A stretch of 64,000 nucleotides of DNA, taken from NCBI GenBank assembly GCA_050248275.1, contig JBFWSR010000009.1, forward strand, positions 1-64,000, read 5' to 3'. This DNA is from CAILZL01 sp050248275 (GTDB lineage: Bacteria; Pseudomonadota; Gammaproteobacteria; Steroidobacterales; Steroidobacteraceae). Below are positions 35,069 to 43,185 of this stretch, in pieces. Both the position numbers and the translations under genes were made by a program. Position 1 is the stretch's first letter. Each line of letters starts with the position of its first letter. The notes under the pieces are model-generated. The model searched no databases. It was given only the letters and a program-made list of their open reading frames with translations, and had not been told where the DNA came from.

Positions 35069-36010
35069 ATGATCAAGATAGAAGACATTGCCTATGTCCG
35101 CTTTGGCGCTCCCGATCTCGGACGGATGCGTCAGTTTCTGCTGGATTTCGGCATGCTGGATGCCGGACCATCGTCCGATGGTCTGTTGCGCATGCGTGGC
35201 TATGGCGCCGATCCCTATATCCATGTCACCGAGCAGGGCGAACCCGGTTTTCGCGGCGTGGGTGTGCGCGCGGCGTCGCTGGCGGATCTGGAAAAACTTG
35301 CGGCTGCAGAAGGCGTGAGCATTGAAGAGATCAGGGCGCCCGGCGGCGGCAAGAAAATTCGTCTGGTGGATCCCGATGGTTATGAAGTGGACGTCATTGC
35401 CGGTCAACAGCCCGCTGCGGTCGTGCCTGCTGCATCGCGGCCGGCCTGGAATGCCACCGGCGCGCATCAGCGCATCAATGCTGTCAAGCGAGTAGCGACA
35501 GGACCGGCCGCCGTGCAGCGGCTTGGACATCTGGTGCTGTCGACGACTGGCGACCTGAATAAAATGTGGACGTGGTGGCGCGACCGTTTCGGTCTGCTGA
35601 TATCCGATGAAGTATATGCACCGGACGGCAGTTTCATTGCAGCCTTTGTGCGTTGCGATCGCGGTGATGTGCCCACCGATCATCACACCTTCAATTTTGG
35701 GGTCATGCCCGGTATGGGCGTGTCATATCACCATGCGGCGTTCGAGGTGACTGACTTCGATGATGTGATGGCAGGTCACGATTATCTGCTGAGTCGCGGT
35801 CATACCCTGGCGTGGGGTGTCGGCCGTCATACGCTCGGCAGCCAGGTATTCGATTACTGGGAAGATCCATGGGGCAACCGAGTGGAGCATTGGAGCGACG
35901 GCGATCTGTTCACCGCCGATGTTCCGGTGAACAAGACCGATCTGGCGACGATGGTGAAATTCCAGTGGGGATCGCCGCCGCCCGGCGACTTTGTTACCAG
36001 GAAGCAATGA
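35069..36010 (+). CDS. VOC-superfamily type I extradiol ring-cleavage dioxygenase
   Basis: 313 residues in two betaalphabeta-betabetabeta modules, the layout of type I extradiol dioxygenases. In the C-terminal module the 2-His-1-carboxylate iron site is visible: His154 in RLGHLVLS, His221 or His222 in SYHHAAFEV, and Glu273 in GNRVEHWSDGD. The N-terminal module retains DPDGYEVDV but has Tyr instead of the first His, so it is non-catalytic as usual. The enzyme should open a catechol-type ring next to the hydroxyls; the substrate is unknown. It is followed by a C-C hydrolase and a FAH hydrolase, the order of a meta-cleavage route. Confidence 0.82.
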   Translation: MIKIEDIAYVRFGAPDLGRMRQFLLDFGMLDAGPSSDGLLRMRGYGADPYIHVTEQGEPGFRGVGVRAASLADLEKLAAAEGVSIEEIRAPGGGKKIRLVDPDGYEVDVIAGQQPAAVVPAASRPAWNATGAHQRINAVKRVATGPAAVQRLGHLVLSTTGDLNKMWTWWRDRFGLLISDEVYAPDGSFIAAFVRCDRGDVPTDHHTFNFGVMPGMGVSYHHAAFEVTDFDDVMAGHDYLLSRGHTLAWGVGRHTLGSQVFDYWEDPWGNRVEHWSDGDLFTADVPVNKTDLATMVKFQWGSPPPGDFVTRKQ

Positions 36011-36095
36011 CGAGTCAGCGATTTCTCACTGAGTTCCTGGATTTGTTTTGAAGTTTCTTTCATCGCAATCAAAAGTAAGTACGAAAAAGGTTTAT

Positions 36096-36914
36096 ATGCA
36101 GCAGTTAGAGCGCAAGTCTGTACAGACAGGTGTATTCAAGACGCAGTATCGGGAGGCAGGCAGTGGCGCGCCGCTGATTCTGATTCACGGCGGCGGTCCC
36201 GGTGCGGACAGCTACGGCAACTGGAAGGATTGTTTCGCGACCTTTGCCAATCAGTTCCACGTTTATGCTTATGACATGGTGGGTTTCGGCTTCTCCGAAG
36301 CGCCGGACCCGGCCAGTTTCGAATACTCCATGGATGCCCGTAGTCAGCAGCTGATTGATTTCATCAAGGCATTGGGGTTGCGCGATGTCAACGTCATCGG
36401 TAACTCCATGGGTGGCGCCACGGTGCTGGGTGCGGCAATGAAGGAACCAGGACTGATTGGCAACATGGTGCTGATGGGCAGTGCCGGCCTGACCACGGCC
36501 TTGTCACCGGAAGTAGCCAAGCTGGTGCATTACGACTTCACTCTCGAAGGCATGCGTGGCATTTCAACCGCCCTGGCGCATCCTGGCTTCAAGGTCACCG
36601 AAGAGTTTGTGAAGTATCGCTATGAGTTGACCCTGAAAGATGACATCCGCCGCGCCACGGCTGCCATCCAGGGTTGGGTCAAGAATCATGGTGGCTTGTG
36701 GTATGACGAAGCCGACATTGCCAGGGTCAAGACCCGGACGTTGATCTTCCACGGCAAGAACGACAAGGTGGTGCCCGTCCAGACGGCCTACAAGTTCCTG
36801 GACCTGCTGGAAAACTCGCATGGATATATCCTGCCCGATTGCGGCCACTGGGCCATGCTGGAGCATCCGCGAGTCTTTACCCAAGTGTGTCTGGGTTTCC
36901 TTTCTGACCGTTAA
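36096..36914 (+). CDS. Alpha/beta hydrolase of the meta-cleavage-product (C-C bond) hydrolase family
   Basis: 272 residues from ATG 36096, which has AAGG five bases upstream; the frame opens earlier at a TTG without support. The oxyanion signature HGGGPGADS (31-39) is typical of MhpC/BphD/HsaD-type enzymes. The triad is Ser104 in GNSMGG, Asp223 in GKNDKVVP and His251 in DCGHWAMLE. It would hydrolyse the dienone produced by the dioxygenase just upstream. The substrate (biphenyl, steroid, phenylpropionate or other type) cannot be told. Confidence 0.85.
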   Translation: MQQLERKSVQTGVFKTQYREAGSGAPLILIHGGGPGADSYGNWKDCFATFANQFHVYAYDMVGFGFSEAPDPASFEYSMDARSQQLIDFIKALGLRDVNVIGNSMGGATVLGAAMKEPGLIGNMVLMGSAGLTTALSPEVAKLVHYDFTLEGMRGISTALAHPGFKVTEEFVKYRYELTLKDDIRRATAAIQGWVKNHGGLWYDEADIARVKTRTLIFHGKNDKVVPVQTAYKFLDLLENSHGYILPDCGHWAMLEHPRVFTQVCLGFLSDR

Positions 36915-36981
36915 TCAGGCGAAACCGTTAACCCATTTATCAATTCAATAATCCAGTCAACCCTCTTTAAGGAGATTGCCA

Positions 36982-37680
36982 GTGGCTCAACCTCTGTTTG
37001 CCCCCCCGGCCGCCGTGCTGATGCCGATTCGCGGCAAGGCCGAGACTTATCCGATCCGTCGCATTTTCTGCGTGGGCCGCAACTACGAAGCGCATGCCAA
37101 GGAGATGGGCATGGTAGTGGATCGCGAAGCGCCGTTCTATTTCACCAAGGCGGCGAGTCATTACGTACATTCAGGCGCCACAGTGGCCTATCCACCGGGC
37201 ACGGTGGATTATCAATACGAGATGGAACTGGTCGTGGCCATCGGTAAGGCCGGGTTTCGCATTCCGCAGAGCGAGAGTCTGTCTCATGTATATGGTTATG
37301 CCTGCGGACTGGACATGACCCGTCGCGACCTGCAGCTGCATGCTCGCGAAAAGCGCTATCCATGGGACATCAGCAAGGATTTCGAAGAGTCGGCGGTGAT
37401 CTCTGAAATCGTGCCGACAGCCGACATCGGCCATCCGTCCAAGAACAAGATCGAATTGAAGGTCAACGGCCAGGTCAAGCAATCCTCCGATCTGACGCTG
37501 CTGATCCATTCGGTGCCGGCCATCATTGCGCACCTGTCGGGGTACTACCACCTGCAACCGGGTGATCTGATTTACACCGGCACGCCGGAAGGTGTGGGCC
37601 CGGTGGTGCCTGGCGACCGCATTGAAGGCATGGTGGAGGGCGTGGGTACCGTCACGCTGACGATCGGCAAGTCGGAATAG
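36982..37680 (+). CDS. Fumarylacetoacetate hydrolase family protein, fumarylpyruvate-hydrolase-like
   Basis: 232 residues from GTG 36982, placed seven bases after AAGGAG (36969-36974). The FAH fold is clear: RIFCVGRNYEAHAKEMG, then DYQYEMELVVAIG with metal-binding glutamates, CGLDMTRRDLQ and LIYTGTPEGVGPV. The opening MAQPLFAPP and the GRNYEAHAKEMG segment resemble fumarylpyruvate hydrolases of the gentisate route more than 2-hydroxypentadienoate hydratases. It could process the acid fragment left by the C-C hydrolase. It follows that gene by 67 bases. Confidence 0.85.
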   Translation: MAQPLFAPPAAVLMPIRGKAETYPIRRIFCVGRNYEAHAKEMGMVVDREAPFYFTKAASHYVHSGATVAYPPGTVDYQYEMELVVAIGKAGFRIPQSESLSHVYGYACGLDMTRRDLQLHAREKRYPWDISKDFEESAVISEIVPTADIGHPSKNKIELKVNGQVKQSSDLTLLIHSVPAIIAHLSGYYHLQPGDLIYTGTPEGVGPVVPGDRIEGMVEGVGTVTLTIGKSE

Positions 37681-37713
37681 ATAGTCCGGCAAATGGTCCG
37701 GATGAGTGTCGCT

Positions 37714-37740
37714 GCGGGCGGATGAGGATGTGCCGCCCGC
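37714..37740 (+). terminator. GC-rich hairpin after the FAH gene, possible terminator
   Basis: GCGGGCGG (37714-37721) pairs perfectly with CCGCCCGC (37733-37740) over an 11-base loop. No T tract follows, so it may be a factor-dependent end or an RNA-stabilising structure. It is 33 bases after the FAH stop. Confidence 0.4.
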
Positions 37741-37822
37741 GTGGCAATAGGGCAATAGATTAGCTCGCCGACAAGCCCTAGAATCCCATGGATAACTTGT
37801 ACCGGGATTTCAAAGAGCTCGT

Positions 37823-38983
37823 ATGCAAATTGCCATTACCGACACTGTGCTATCCACCTGGATCGTGATTGCTGCCTTGATGGCGGTCTTGCTGTTTACG
37901 CTGCGCAAGTCACCGCGCACCGATCTGTTTTCCGTGCCGGTCACCCAGGAGCTCAAGGGTCTGGGCATGCTGACCATCGTGTTTGCTCATATCAGCTACA
38001 TGCTGGTGACTGACAGTACCTTTCTGTATCCGCTCTCCATCGCTGCCGGCGTCGGCGTTGACCTGTTCCTGCTCATGTCCGGTTATGGCCTGACCATCGG
38101 CATGCTGAAAAAACCTATGCCGGCGCTGAGCTTTTACAAACGCCGCTTGATCAAGGTGTTCATTCCTTTCTGGCTGGTCCTGCTGCTATTGCTGGTCGCG
38201 GACGCCGTGGTTCATGGCCTGACTTATCCGGCGTCCTATATGCTGAGTTCGCTGGCAGGCTGGTTTCCCAACGCCAGCGCTTTCGAGGACATCAATTCGC
38301 CGTTCTGGTACATCACCTGGATGCTGATGTTCTATCTGCTGTTTCCGTTGCTGTTCATGCCCAAAAGGCCATGGCTGACCGCCATTCTGCTGGCTGTCAT
38401 TGCCAATGTGCTGGCGGTATTCAATCCATTTAACATGCAGACCAACTGGCTGCACCATCTGCACACCAATGCCTTTTCGCTCGGCATGGTGCTGGCGTGG
38501 CTGTTCATTGAGAGCCGGGAGCGACCCAATCTGCTGGTCGCAAAATTGAAATCATTCCGCGCAGGGCAGGCAGGCGCCTCGCGATTTCCCTATTACCTGT
38601 TATTGATTGGCAGCCTGCTGCTGGCCGGCTACATGGCCATACACAACGCATCGAATCATTGGCCGAAGGTTGCGGATACCTTGACGCTGGCGGGTTTTGA
38701 CAGCGGGTTCTTTATTGGCCAGGCCACCAGCTTGCTGACCATGGCGGCATTGATCATTTTTTTCATGTTCAAAAAACTCGATTGTCTTTTTCTGAACATT
38801 TTTGGCGTGTATTCCTATGAAACCTACCTGCTGCACTGGCCACTGATGTCGCGTTACGACCTTTTCTATCACCATCTGCCGGCTTGGCTGGCAACCATTG
38901 CCTGGCTGGTGGCCTTCATGGGGATTGGTTGGGTATTGCAAAAAATCACTCATCCCATCGGGGCCTGGATCGACAGGCAGTAA
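37823..38983 (+). CDS. Acyltransferase 3 family integral membrane protein
   Basis: 386 residues with about ten hydrophobic helices spread through the length, as in OafA/NodX-type acyltransferases. The family features are the first-helix motif LGMLTIVFAHISYML with its conserved His, GVGVDLFLLMSGYGLTIGM, YKRRLIKVFIPFWLVL and the C-terminal SYETYLLHWPL. These enzymes transfer acetyl or other acyl groups to sugars of envelope polymers or to small molecules. The substrate is unknown. It lies in the accessory island and is not obviously linked to aromatic catabolism. Confidence 0.88.
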   Translation: MQIAITDTVLSTWIVIAALMAVLLFTLRKSPRTDLFSVPVTQELKGLGMLTIVFAHISYMLVTDSTFLYPLSIAAGVGVDLFLLMSGYGLTIGMLKKPMPALSFYKRRLIKVFIPFWLVLLLLLVADAVVHGLTYPASYMLSSLAGWFPNASAFEDINSPFWYITWMLMFYLLFPLLFMPKRPWLTAILLAVIANVLAVFNPFNMQTNWLHHLHTNAFSLGMVLAWLFIESRERPNLLVAKLKSFRAGQAGASRFPYYLLLIGSLLLAGYMAIHNASNHWPKVADTLTLAGFDSGFFIGQATSLLTMAALIIFFMFKKLDCLFLNIFGVYSYETYLLHWPLMSRYDLFYHHLPAWLATIAWLVAFMGIGWVLQKITHPIGAWIDRQ

Positions 38984-38996
38984 CCCGGAAGCAGTC

Positions 38997-39917
38997 ATGA
39001 AATTTGTCATGCTGGGCAGCGGCGCGGTCGGTAGCTATTTCGGCGCAAAACTACAGCAGGCGGGTCATGAGGTGGTGTTTGTTGCGCGTGGCGAGCGTTT
39101 GCGCGTGCTGCGCGAGCAGGGGCTAATGCTGCACGCCGATACTGAGGCAGTCACTTTGTCGGTGGCCGTTACCGACGATGTCGCAACCTTGGGTACCGCC
39201 GATTTTGTATTGATCAGCGTGAAATCCTGGCAGGTGGAGGAAGTGGCGCAGAAACTGTCGCCGCTGCGTGCCAGTCATACCCGTTTCCTGACCTTGCAGA
39301 ATGGTGTCGAGGCGCCGCATATCGTCGCCAAGCATCTGGGTGCCGGGCAGGTGCTTGGCGGTCTGGTGCGCGGCTTTTTTGAGATGGAAGCCTCGGGAGC
39401 AGTGCGCCACGTGGGGGTGCAGCCAACCATTGTGTTCGGACAGATGAATGGGCCCAGAACTGCCGAGGCGCAACAACTGTTGCAAAGCCTGATGGATGCC
39501 GGCGTGCATGCGGAGTTGCTGGACGATATTGAACAGGCGCTATGGAAGAAATTCTTGCTGGTCACTTCGCTTAGCGGCATGGGTGCGGTGACGCGCGCTC
39601 CGATTGGCGCAATCCGCGAATACGCGCCGACACGGCAGATGCTGGAAAAGGTCATGCTGGAAATTGCCAGCGTGGCGCGTGCCCGGGGCATTGCGCTGCC
39701 TGACGACGTAGTGGTCCGCACGCTCCAGTTTGTCGACACCTTTCCCCACGAAGCCACGACGTCGATGCAGCGCGATGTCATGAACGGCCTGCCTTCCGAA
39801 CTGGAAGCACAAACGGGCGCGGTGCTGCGTCTGGGACGTGAAGCCGCCGTTGCAACGCCTGTCAATCAATATCTCTACGACAGCCTGATCCTGCAGGAGA
39901 TGCGGGCGCGGCGCTGA
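38997..39917 (+). CDS. Ketopantoate reductase (PanE/ApbA) family protein
   Basis: 306 residues from ATG 38997. The Rossmann fold begins MKFVMLGSGAVGSYFGAKL with the NADPH-binding GxGxxG-type sequence. FVLISVKSWQVEE and LQNGVEAP follow, then the C-terminal domain with LWKKFLLVTSLSGMGAV, which contains the catalytic lysine, and PSELEAQTGAVLRLG. The family reduces 2-dehydropantoate in pantothenate synthesis. In catabolic islands such paralogues may act on other 2-oxo acids, so a role here is open. No pan genes are adjacent. It lies 13 bases after the acyltransferase. Confidence 0.85.
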   Translation: MKFVMLGSGAVGSYFGAKLQQAGHEVVFVARGERLRVLREQGLMLHADTEAVTLSVAVTDDVATLGTADFVLISVKSWQVEEVAQKLSPLRASHTRFLTLQNGVEAPHIVAKHLGAGQVLGGLVRGFFEMEASGAVRHVGVQPTIVFGQMNGPRTAEAQQLLQSLMDAGVHAELLDDIEQALWKKFLLVTSLSGMGAVTRAPIGAIREYAPTRQMLEKVMLEIASVARARGIALPDDVVVRTLQFVDTFPHEATTSMQRDVMNGLPSELEAQTGAVLRLGREAAVATPVNQYLYDSLILQEMRARR

Positions 39918-40214
39918 GTCGCAATTTCCTATGCAAGTAATAGATGCATCGAGTAAAAAGTCTCATTCCATTGCTGATGGAAAGACTGTGCTTTCAGACT
40001 CGAGAAGCCGCAGACTTCCGATAGCGCTTACCGACCATTATTAGTCCTATTTATCGTCTGTATTCTTAATATGGTATTGCCGAATGAGTTTCAGGAAACG
40101 AAACTCTGCGCTGACCCGGGTGATTATCATCAATACCATTGCGCTTGATCCCGGATGAACAACGGCATCTTCATGCTTTCCATCCGCTGATACAGATGCT
40201 TGAGAGGTAACGGT

Positions 40215-41045
40215 ATGGAGCTGTATCACAGCAATATGTCGGTGTGTGCACAGAAAGTGCGGCTGGTGCTACGCGAGAAAAATCTCAAACCGATCGAGCA
40301 TCTTGTGAATTTGCGTGCCGGCGACCAGATGCGCCCCGAGTATCTCAAGCTCAATCCCAATGGTGTAGTACCTACATTGGTTGATCGAGGCGTGCCTATT
40401 ATCGAGTCCACAGTCATCTGCGAGTACCTGGAAGACACATATCCAGAACCCTCTCTGCGGCCGAAGGGCACTGTGCAGCGTGCTGCCATGCGTCTGTGGA
40501 CCATGCGTCCTGACACCGGTGTGCACCATGCTTGCGGCGTCATCACTTTTGCCATTGCGTTTCGCTATCAGATGCTGGCGATGTCAAAGGAAGCGCTCGA
40601 ACGGCATCTGGCGCAGAGACGGCATACAAAGATGTGGGAAAGCTTGGTGCAGACTATCGAATTGGGCATCAAGGCGCCGCAGGTAGGGCCTGCGCTTAAA
40701 GCTTATGACCAGGCGCTCGACTTGATGGGGCGCCAGCTGAATCAAACGCCCTGGCTGGCGGGAGATGAATACACTCTGGCTGATGTGGCGATGCTGCCCT
40801 ATGTATGCCGTCTGGAAGATCTGAACATGTCGTGGATGTGGGATGGTGAGCGGGCGGCGATCGGTGCGTGGCTGACGCGCTGCAAGGCGCGGCCAAATTT
40901 CAGCGGCATGGCCGATTATCTGGATGCCAATTCCCTCAAATTGATGAGTGACAGCGGCCGCGACTTGCGGCCGAACCTCGAGTCGATCCTGAAAACCGAG
41001 CAGTTGCCTGTACCCACCGCAGCCGGAGCTGTCTGCTCGGTTTGA
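40215..41045 (+). CDS. Glutathione S-transferase, LigF-like
   Basis: 276 residues from ATG 40215, preceded by AGAGG. The N-terminal thioredoxin fold has SNMSVCAQKVRLVL with Ser/Cys at the glutathione thiol site, NPNGVVPTLVD with the cis-Pro, and ESTVICEYLEDTYPEPSLRP binding the gamma-glutamyl group. The C-terminal helical domain has LAGDEYTLADVAMLPYV. The ESTVICEYLED segment and the following MRLWT resemble the beta-etherase LigF, which cleaves lignin beta-aryl ethers, but many bacterial GSTs share it. Given the ring-cleavage genes nearby, a role in aromatic catabolism or thiol detoxification is plausible. Confidence 0.85.
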   Translation: MELYHSNMSVCAQKVRLVLREKNLKPIEHLVNLRAGDQMRPEYLKLNPNGVVPTLVDRGVPIIESTVICEYLEDTYPEPSLRPKGTVQRAAMRLWTMRPDTGVHHACGVITFAIAFRYQMLAMSKEALERHLAQRRHTKMWESLVQTIELGIKAPQVGPALKAYDQALDLMGRQLNQTPWLAGDEYTLADVAMLPYVCRLEDLNMSWMWDGERAAIGAWLTRCKARPNFSGMADYLDANSLKLMSDSGRDLRPNLESILKTEQLPVPTAAGAVCSV

Positions 41046-41106
41046 TGCTTTTGTTTGTTTCGACAATGCCGCGGGCAGTGGCGATTTATCAGGACCAATA
41101 GCGCAA

Positions 41107-41517
41107 ATGCAATACACCACTTTATTCCGGCTTGCCTATGTTGCGGCGTGCCTGAGTGTTTTCTCTGGATCAGCATCCGGCCATCATTCCTTTGCGCCGT
41201 TTGACAGGGCAGAAAAAATTTCGGTCAATGGTACGGTGAAGGAACTTCAATGGGGCAATCCGCATGTCTGGTTACAGGTGATTGCACCTGACAAGGATGG
41301 AGTTCTTGAGGAATGGTCTTTTGAGGCCACGGGCATCAGTCCGATGAGACGAATAGGTTGGAGTCCTACGGTCGTCAAGCCCGGCGATAAGCTGGTTCTC
41401 GAAGCGCATCCCCTGAAAGACGGCAGAAGAGGTGGACAATTGTTGAGTGTCATCTTGCCGGATGGAAAGGTTCTCAAGGCCTATCAGCAACTGGAGGACG
41501 ATTTGAATATTAAGTAG
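41107..41517 (+). CDS. DUF6152-type secreted protein of unknown function
   Basis: 136 residues with a signal peptide (RLAYVAACLSVFSGSASG) and a mature start at about HHSFAPFD, the hallmark of this family. The body contains VNGTVKELQWGNPHVWLQV and EEWSFEATGISPMRRIGWSP, then VKPGDKLVLEAHPLKDGR, a beta-rich, possibly OB-like arrangement. No enzyme motif is seen. The protein should be periplasmic. It is followed at once by two larger secreted paralogues. I have seen such proteins repeatedly in aromatic- or steroid-degrading proteobacteria, but no role is established. Confidence 0.75.
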   Translation: MQYTTLFRLAYVAACLSVFSGSASGHHSFAPFDRAEKISVNGTVKELQWGNPHVWLQVIAPDKDGVLEEWSFEATGISPMRRIGWSPTVVKPGDKLVLEAHPLKDGRRGGQLLSVILPDGKVLKAYQQLEDDLNIK

Positions 41518-41561
41518 CGACGCCGTTGATGCTGTCCGATGCCTGTACCGAGACATTCGAT

Positions 41562-42305
41562 ATGAACAAGTACCTGTCCGTTTTAATCGCCATCATCTTT
41601 ACTCTGGTAACGGTTGCGCCAGTTACAGTCAACGCCAAATCCAGGCCGGATTGGAGCGGCTACTGGATCAGGGTCACCGATCCTGACAATCCGACATCGT
41701 TTGCCAATGGCGCACGAATACCGTCCGACGGGTTGCCTGCGTTGACACCCGAATACATGGAAAAATGGAAAGTGGTTACAACCTCGCTGGAAGCGGGTTC
41801 GCATGAGCATGATCCAGGTGTGGCCTGTCTGCCGCCAGGAATGTTGCAGAACATGCTCATACCCTATAGCGCGCAGATTGAAATGCGGCCGGTTCAAGTG
41901 ACCATCATCACTGAGTGGGCAGGGGATACGCGCCGGATTTACATTGACGACCGAGGGCATCCAGAAGATTTTGATGCCACGCGCCAGGGGCATTCCATTG
42001 GCAGATGGGAGGGCGACGTTTTGGTGGTTGATACGGTGGGCATCAGTTCCGACACGGCGTTAAATTCCCAACTCATGCCTCACAGCGATCAGTTGCACGT
42101 CATTGAGCGGTTCCGTGAGTACAAGCCTGGATTTCTTGAAATCCGTTATCACGTGGAAGATTCTTTGGCGCTTGCCAAGCCATATGAATACAAGTTGATC
42201 TGGAAACGCAGTCCGTATAAGTATCATGAGATCAACGAATACATCTGCTCGAATAATCGAGAGTTGGAACAGCTCACTGGCCAGCCTGCGTCAGGGACAA
42301 AGTAA
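41562..42305 (+). CDS. Secreted protein of unknown function, paralogue A
   Basis: 247 residues from ATG 41562, with a signal peptide (residues 1-25, KYLSVLIAIIFTLVTVAPV). The mature part begins RPDWSGYW, and a distinctive block reads RRIYIDDRGHPEDF and SIGRWEGDVLVVDTVGI, then MPHSDQLHVIERF. Two cysteines, in GVACLPPGML and EYICSNNRELE, probably form a disulfide. The neighbour at 42344-43150 shares the same blocks. No fold was recognised. The protein lies 44 bases after the DUF6152 gene, so co-transcription is likely. Confidence 0.7.
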   Translation: MNKYLSVLIAIIFTLVTVAPVTVNAKSRPDWSGYWIRVTDPDNPTSFANGARIPSDGLPALTPEYMEKWKVVTTSLEAGSHEHDPGVACLPPGMLQNMLIPYSAQIEMRPVQVTIITEWAGDTRRIYIDDRGHPEDFDATRQGHSIGRWEGDVLVVDTVGISSDTALNSQLMPHSDQLHVIERFREYKPGFLEIRYHVEDSLALAKPYEYKLIWKRSPYKYHEINEYICSNNRELEQLTGQPASGTK

Positions 42306-42343
42306 TCGTATCAGCGGTCCTGAGATGCCATGGGGAGTTCATC

Positions 42344-43150
42344 ATGTGTTGGCAAGCAAAGAGGTTGGTGCTGCGTCGCGTTGGATTCGGGCTTGCGGTT
42401 CTTGTGGTTTTCAGCTTGACAGTTCCCGGTATGGCGCTCGCCGCTCGCCCGAATTTTTCCGGCATGTGGAACGTCGCGGAAGATGGTCGTCTGGTGATTT
42501 CTCCCGATGACGACGGTCATTTCTTTACCCTTGATCCAAAGTGGGATCCAAGGAATGCAGTGCCTGATTTCAGAGATAACTTCACTGATGAAACCAGGCG
42601 CCGGCGCGAGTATTTCCTGGCTCATTACAATAGGGCGAAGGACGATCAGGCCCAGTACTGCGTGCAGAATGGCATGCCATGGACGATGGTCAGCCGTACT
42701 TCAGATTATTTGTTTGACATTTATCAAACCAGCGATCGCATAACGGTGGACTATGAGATTCATGACGCTCACCGCGTGATTCATTTCAGAGAGTCAGGCC
42801 CTCCTGCCAGCTTTGTGCCTAACACGATGGGTTATTCCGTGGCTCGCTGGGAAGGCGATACGCTGGTCATAGAGACCTCAGGTCTCAGCGCCCGTAATCC
42901 TTTGGGAATAAAACAGCGCAGCGACCAGATGCATATCACGGAAAGATGGCGACTGATTCGGCACCCGAAATTCGGCAAGGCGCTGGAGATTGATTTGACT
43001 GTAGTTGACCCAGTCGTTTACATCAAACCCGCCAAGGGCTACCAATTGCTGGTTCCGGCGCCGGCTGGCAGCACGTTGATCATGTATTCCTGTAGCGAGG
43101 CTTTATGGGAGGATCGTGTACATGAGTTGGAACGGCTGCATGCTCGATAG
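42344..43150 (+). CDS. Secreted protein of unknown function, paralogue B
   Basis: 268 residues from ATG 42344, with a signal peptide near residues 8-32 ending LAA. It repeats the plan of paralogue A: ARPNFSGMWN at the mature N-terminus, MGYSVARWEGDTLVIETSG, and RSDQMHITERWR. Two cysteines in AQYCVQNGMPW and YSCSEALWE occupy positions matching those of A. It differs in having a longer middle segment. Function is unknown. It lies 38 bases after paralogue A and is convergent with the LysR gene. Confidence 0.7.
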   Translation: MCWQAKRLVLRRVGFGLAVLVVFSLTVPGMALAARPNFSGMWNVAEDGRLVISPDDDGHFFTLDPKWDPRNAVPDFRDNFTDETRRRREYFLAHYNRAKDDQAQYCVQNGMPWTMVSRTSDYLFDIYQTSDRITVDYEIHDAHRVIHFRESGPPASFVPNTMGYSVARWEGDTLVIETSGLSARNPLGIKQRSDQMHITERWRLIRHPKFGKALEIDLTVVDPVVYIKPAKGYQLLVPAPAGSTLIMYSCSEALWEDRVHELERLHAR

Positions 43151-43185
43151 CATTGTTCATTGCAATATTTCAAGAGGGAGTCCGG

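Noticed and set aside
39955..40000. Hairpin ATTCCAT...ATGGAA in the panE-GST gap as a terminator
   Set aside because: Only about six pairs, with no T tract; too weak to call.
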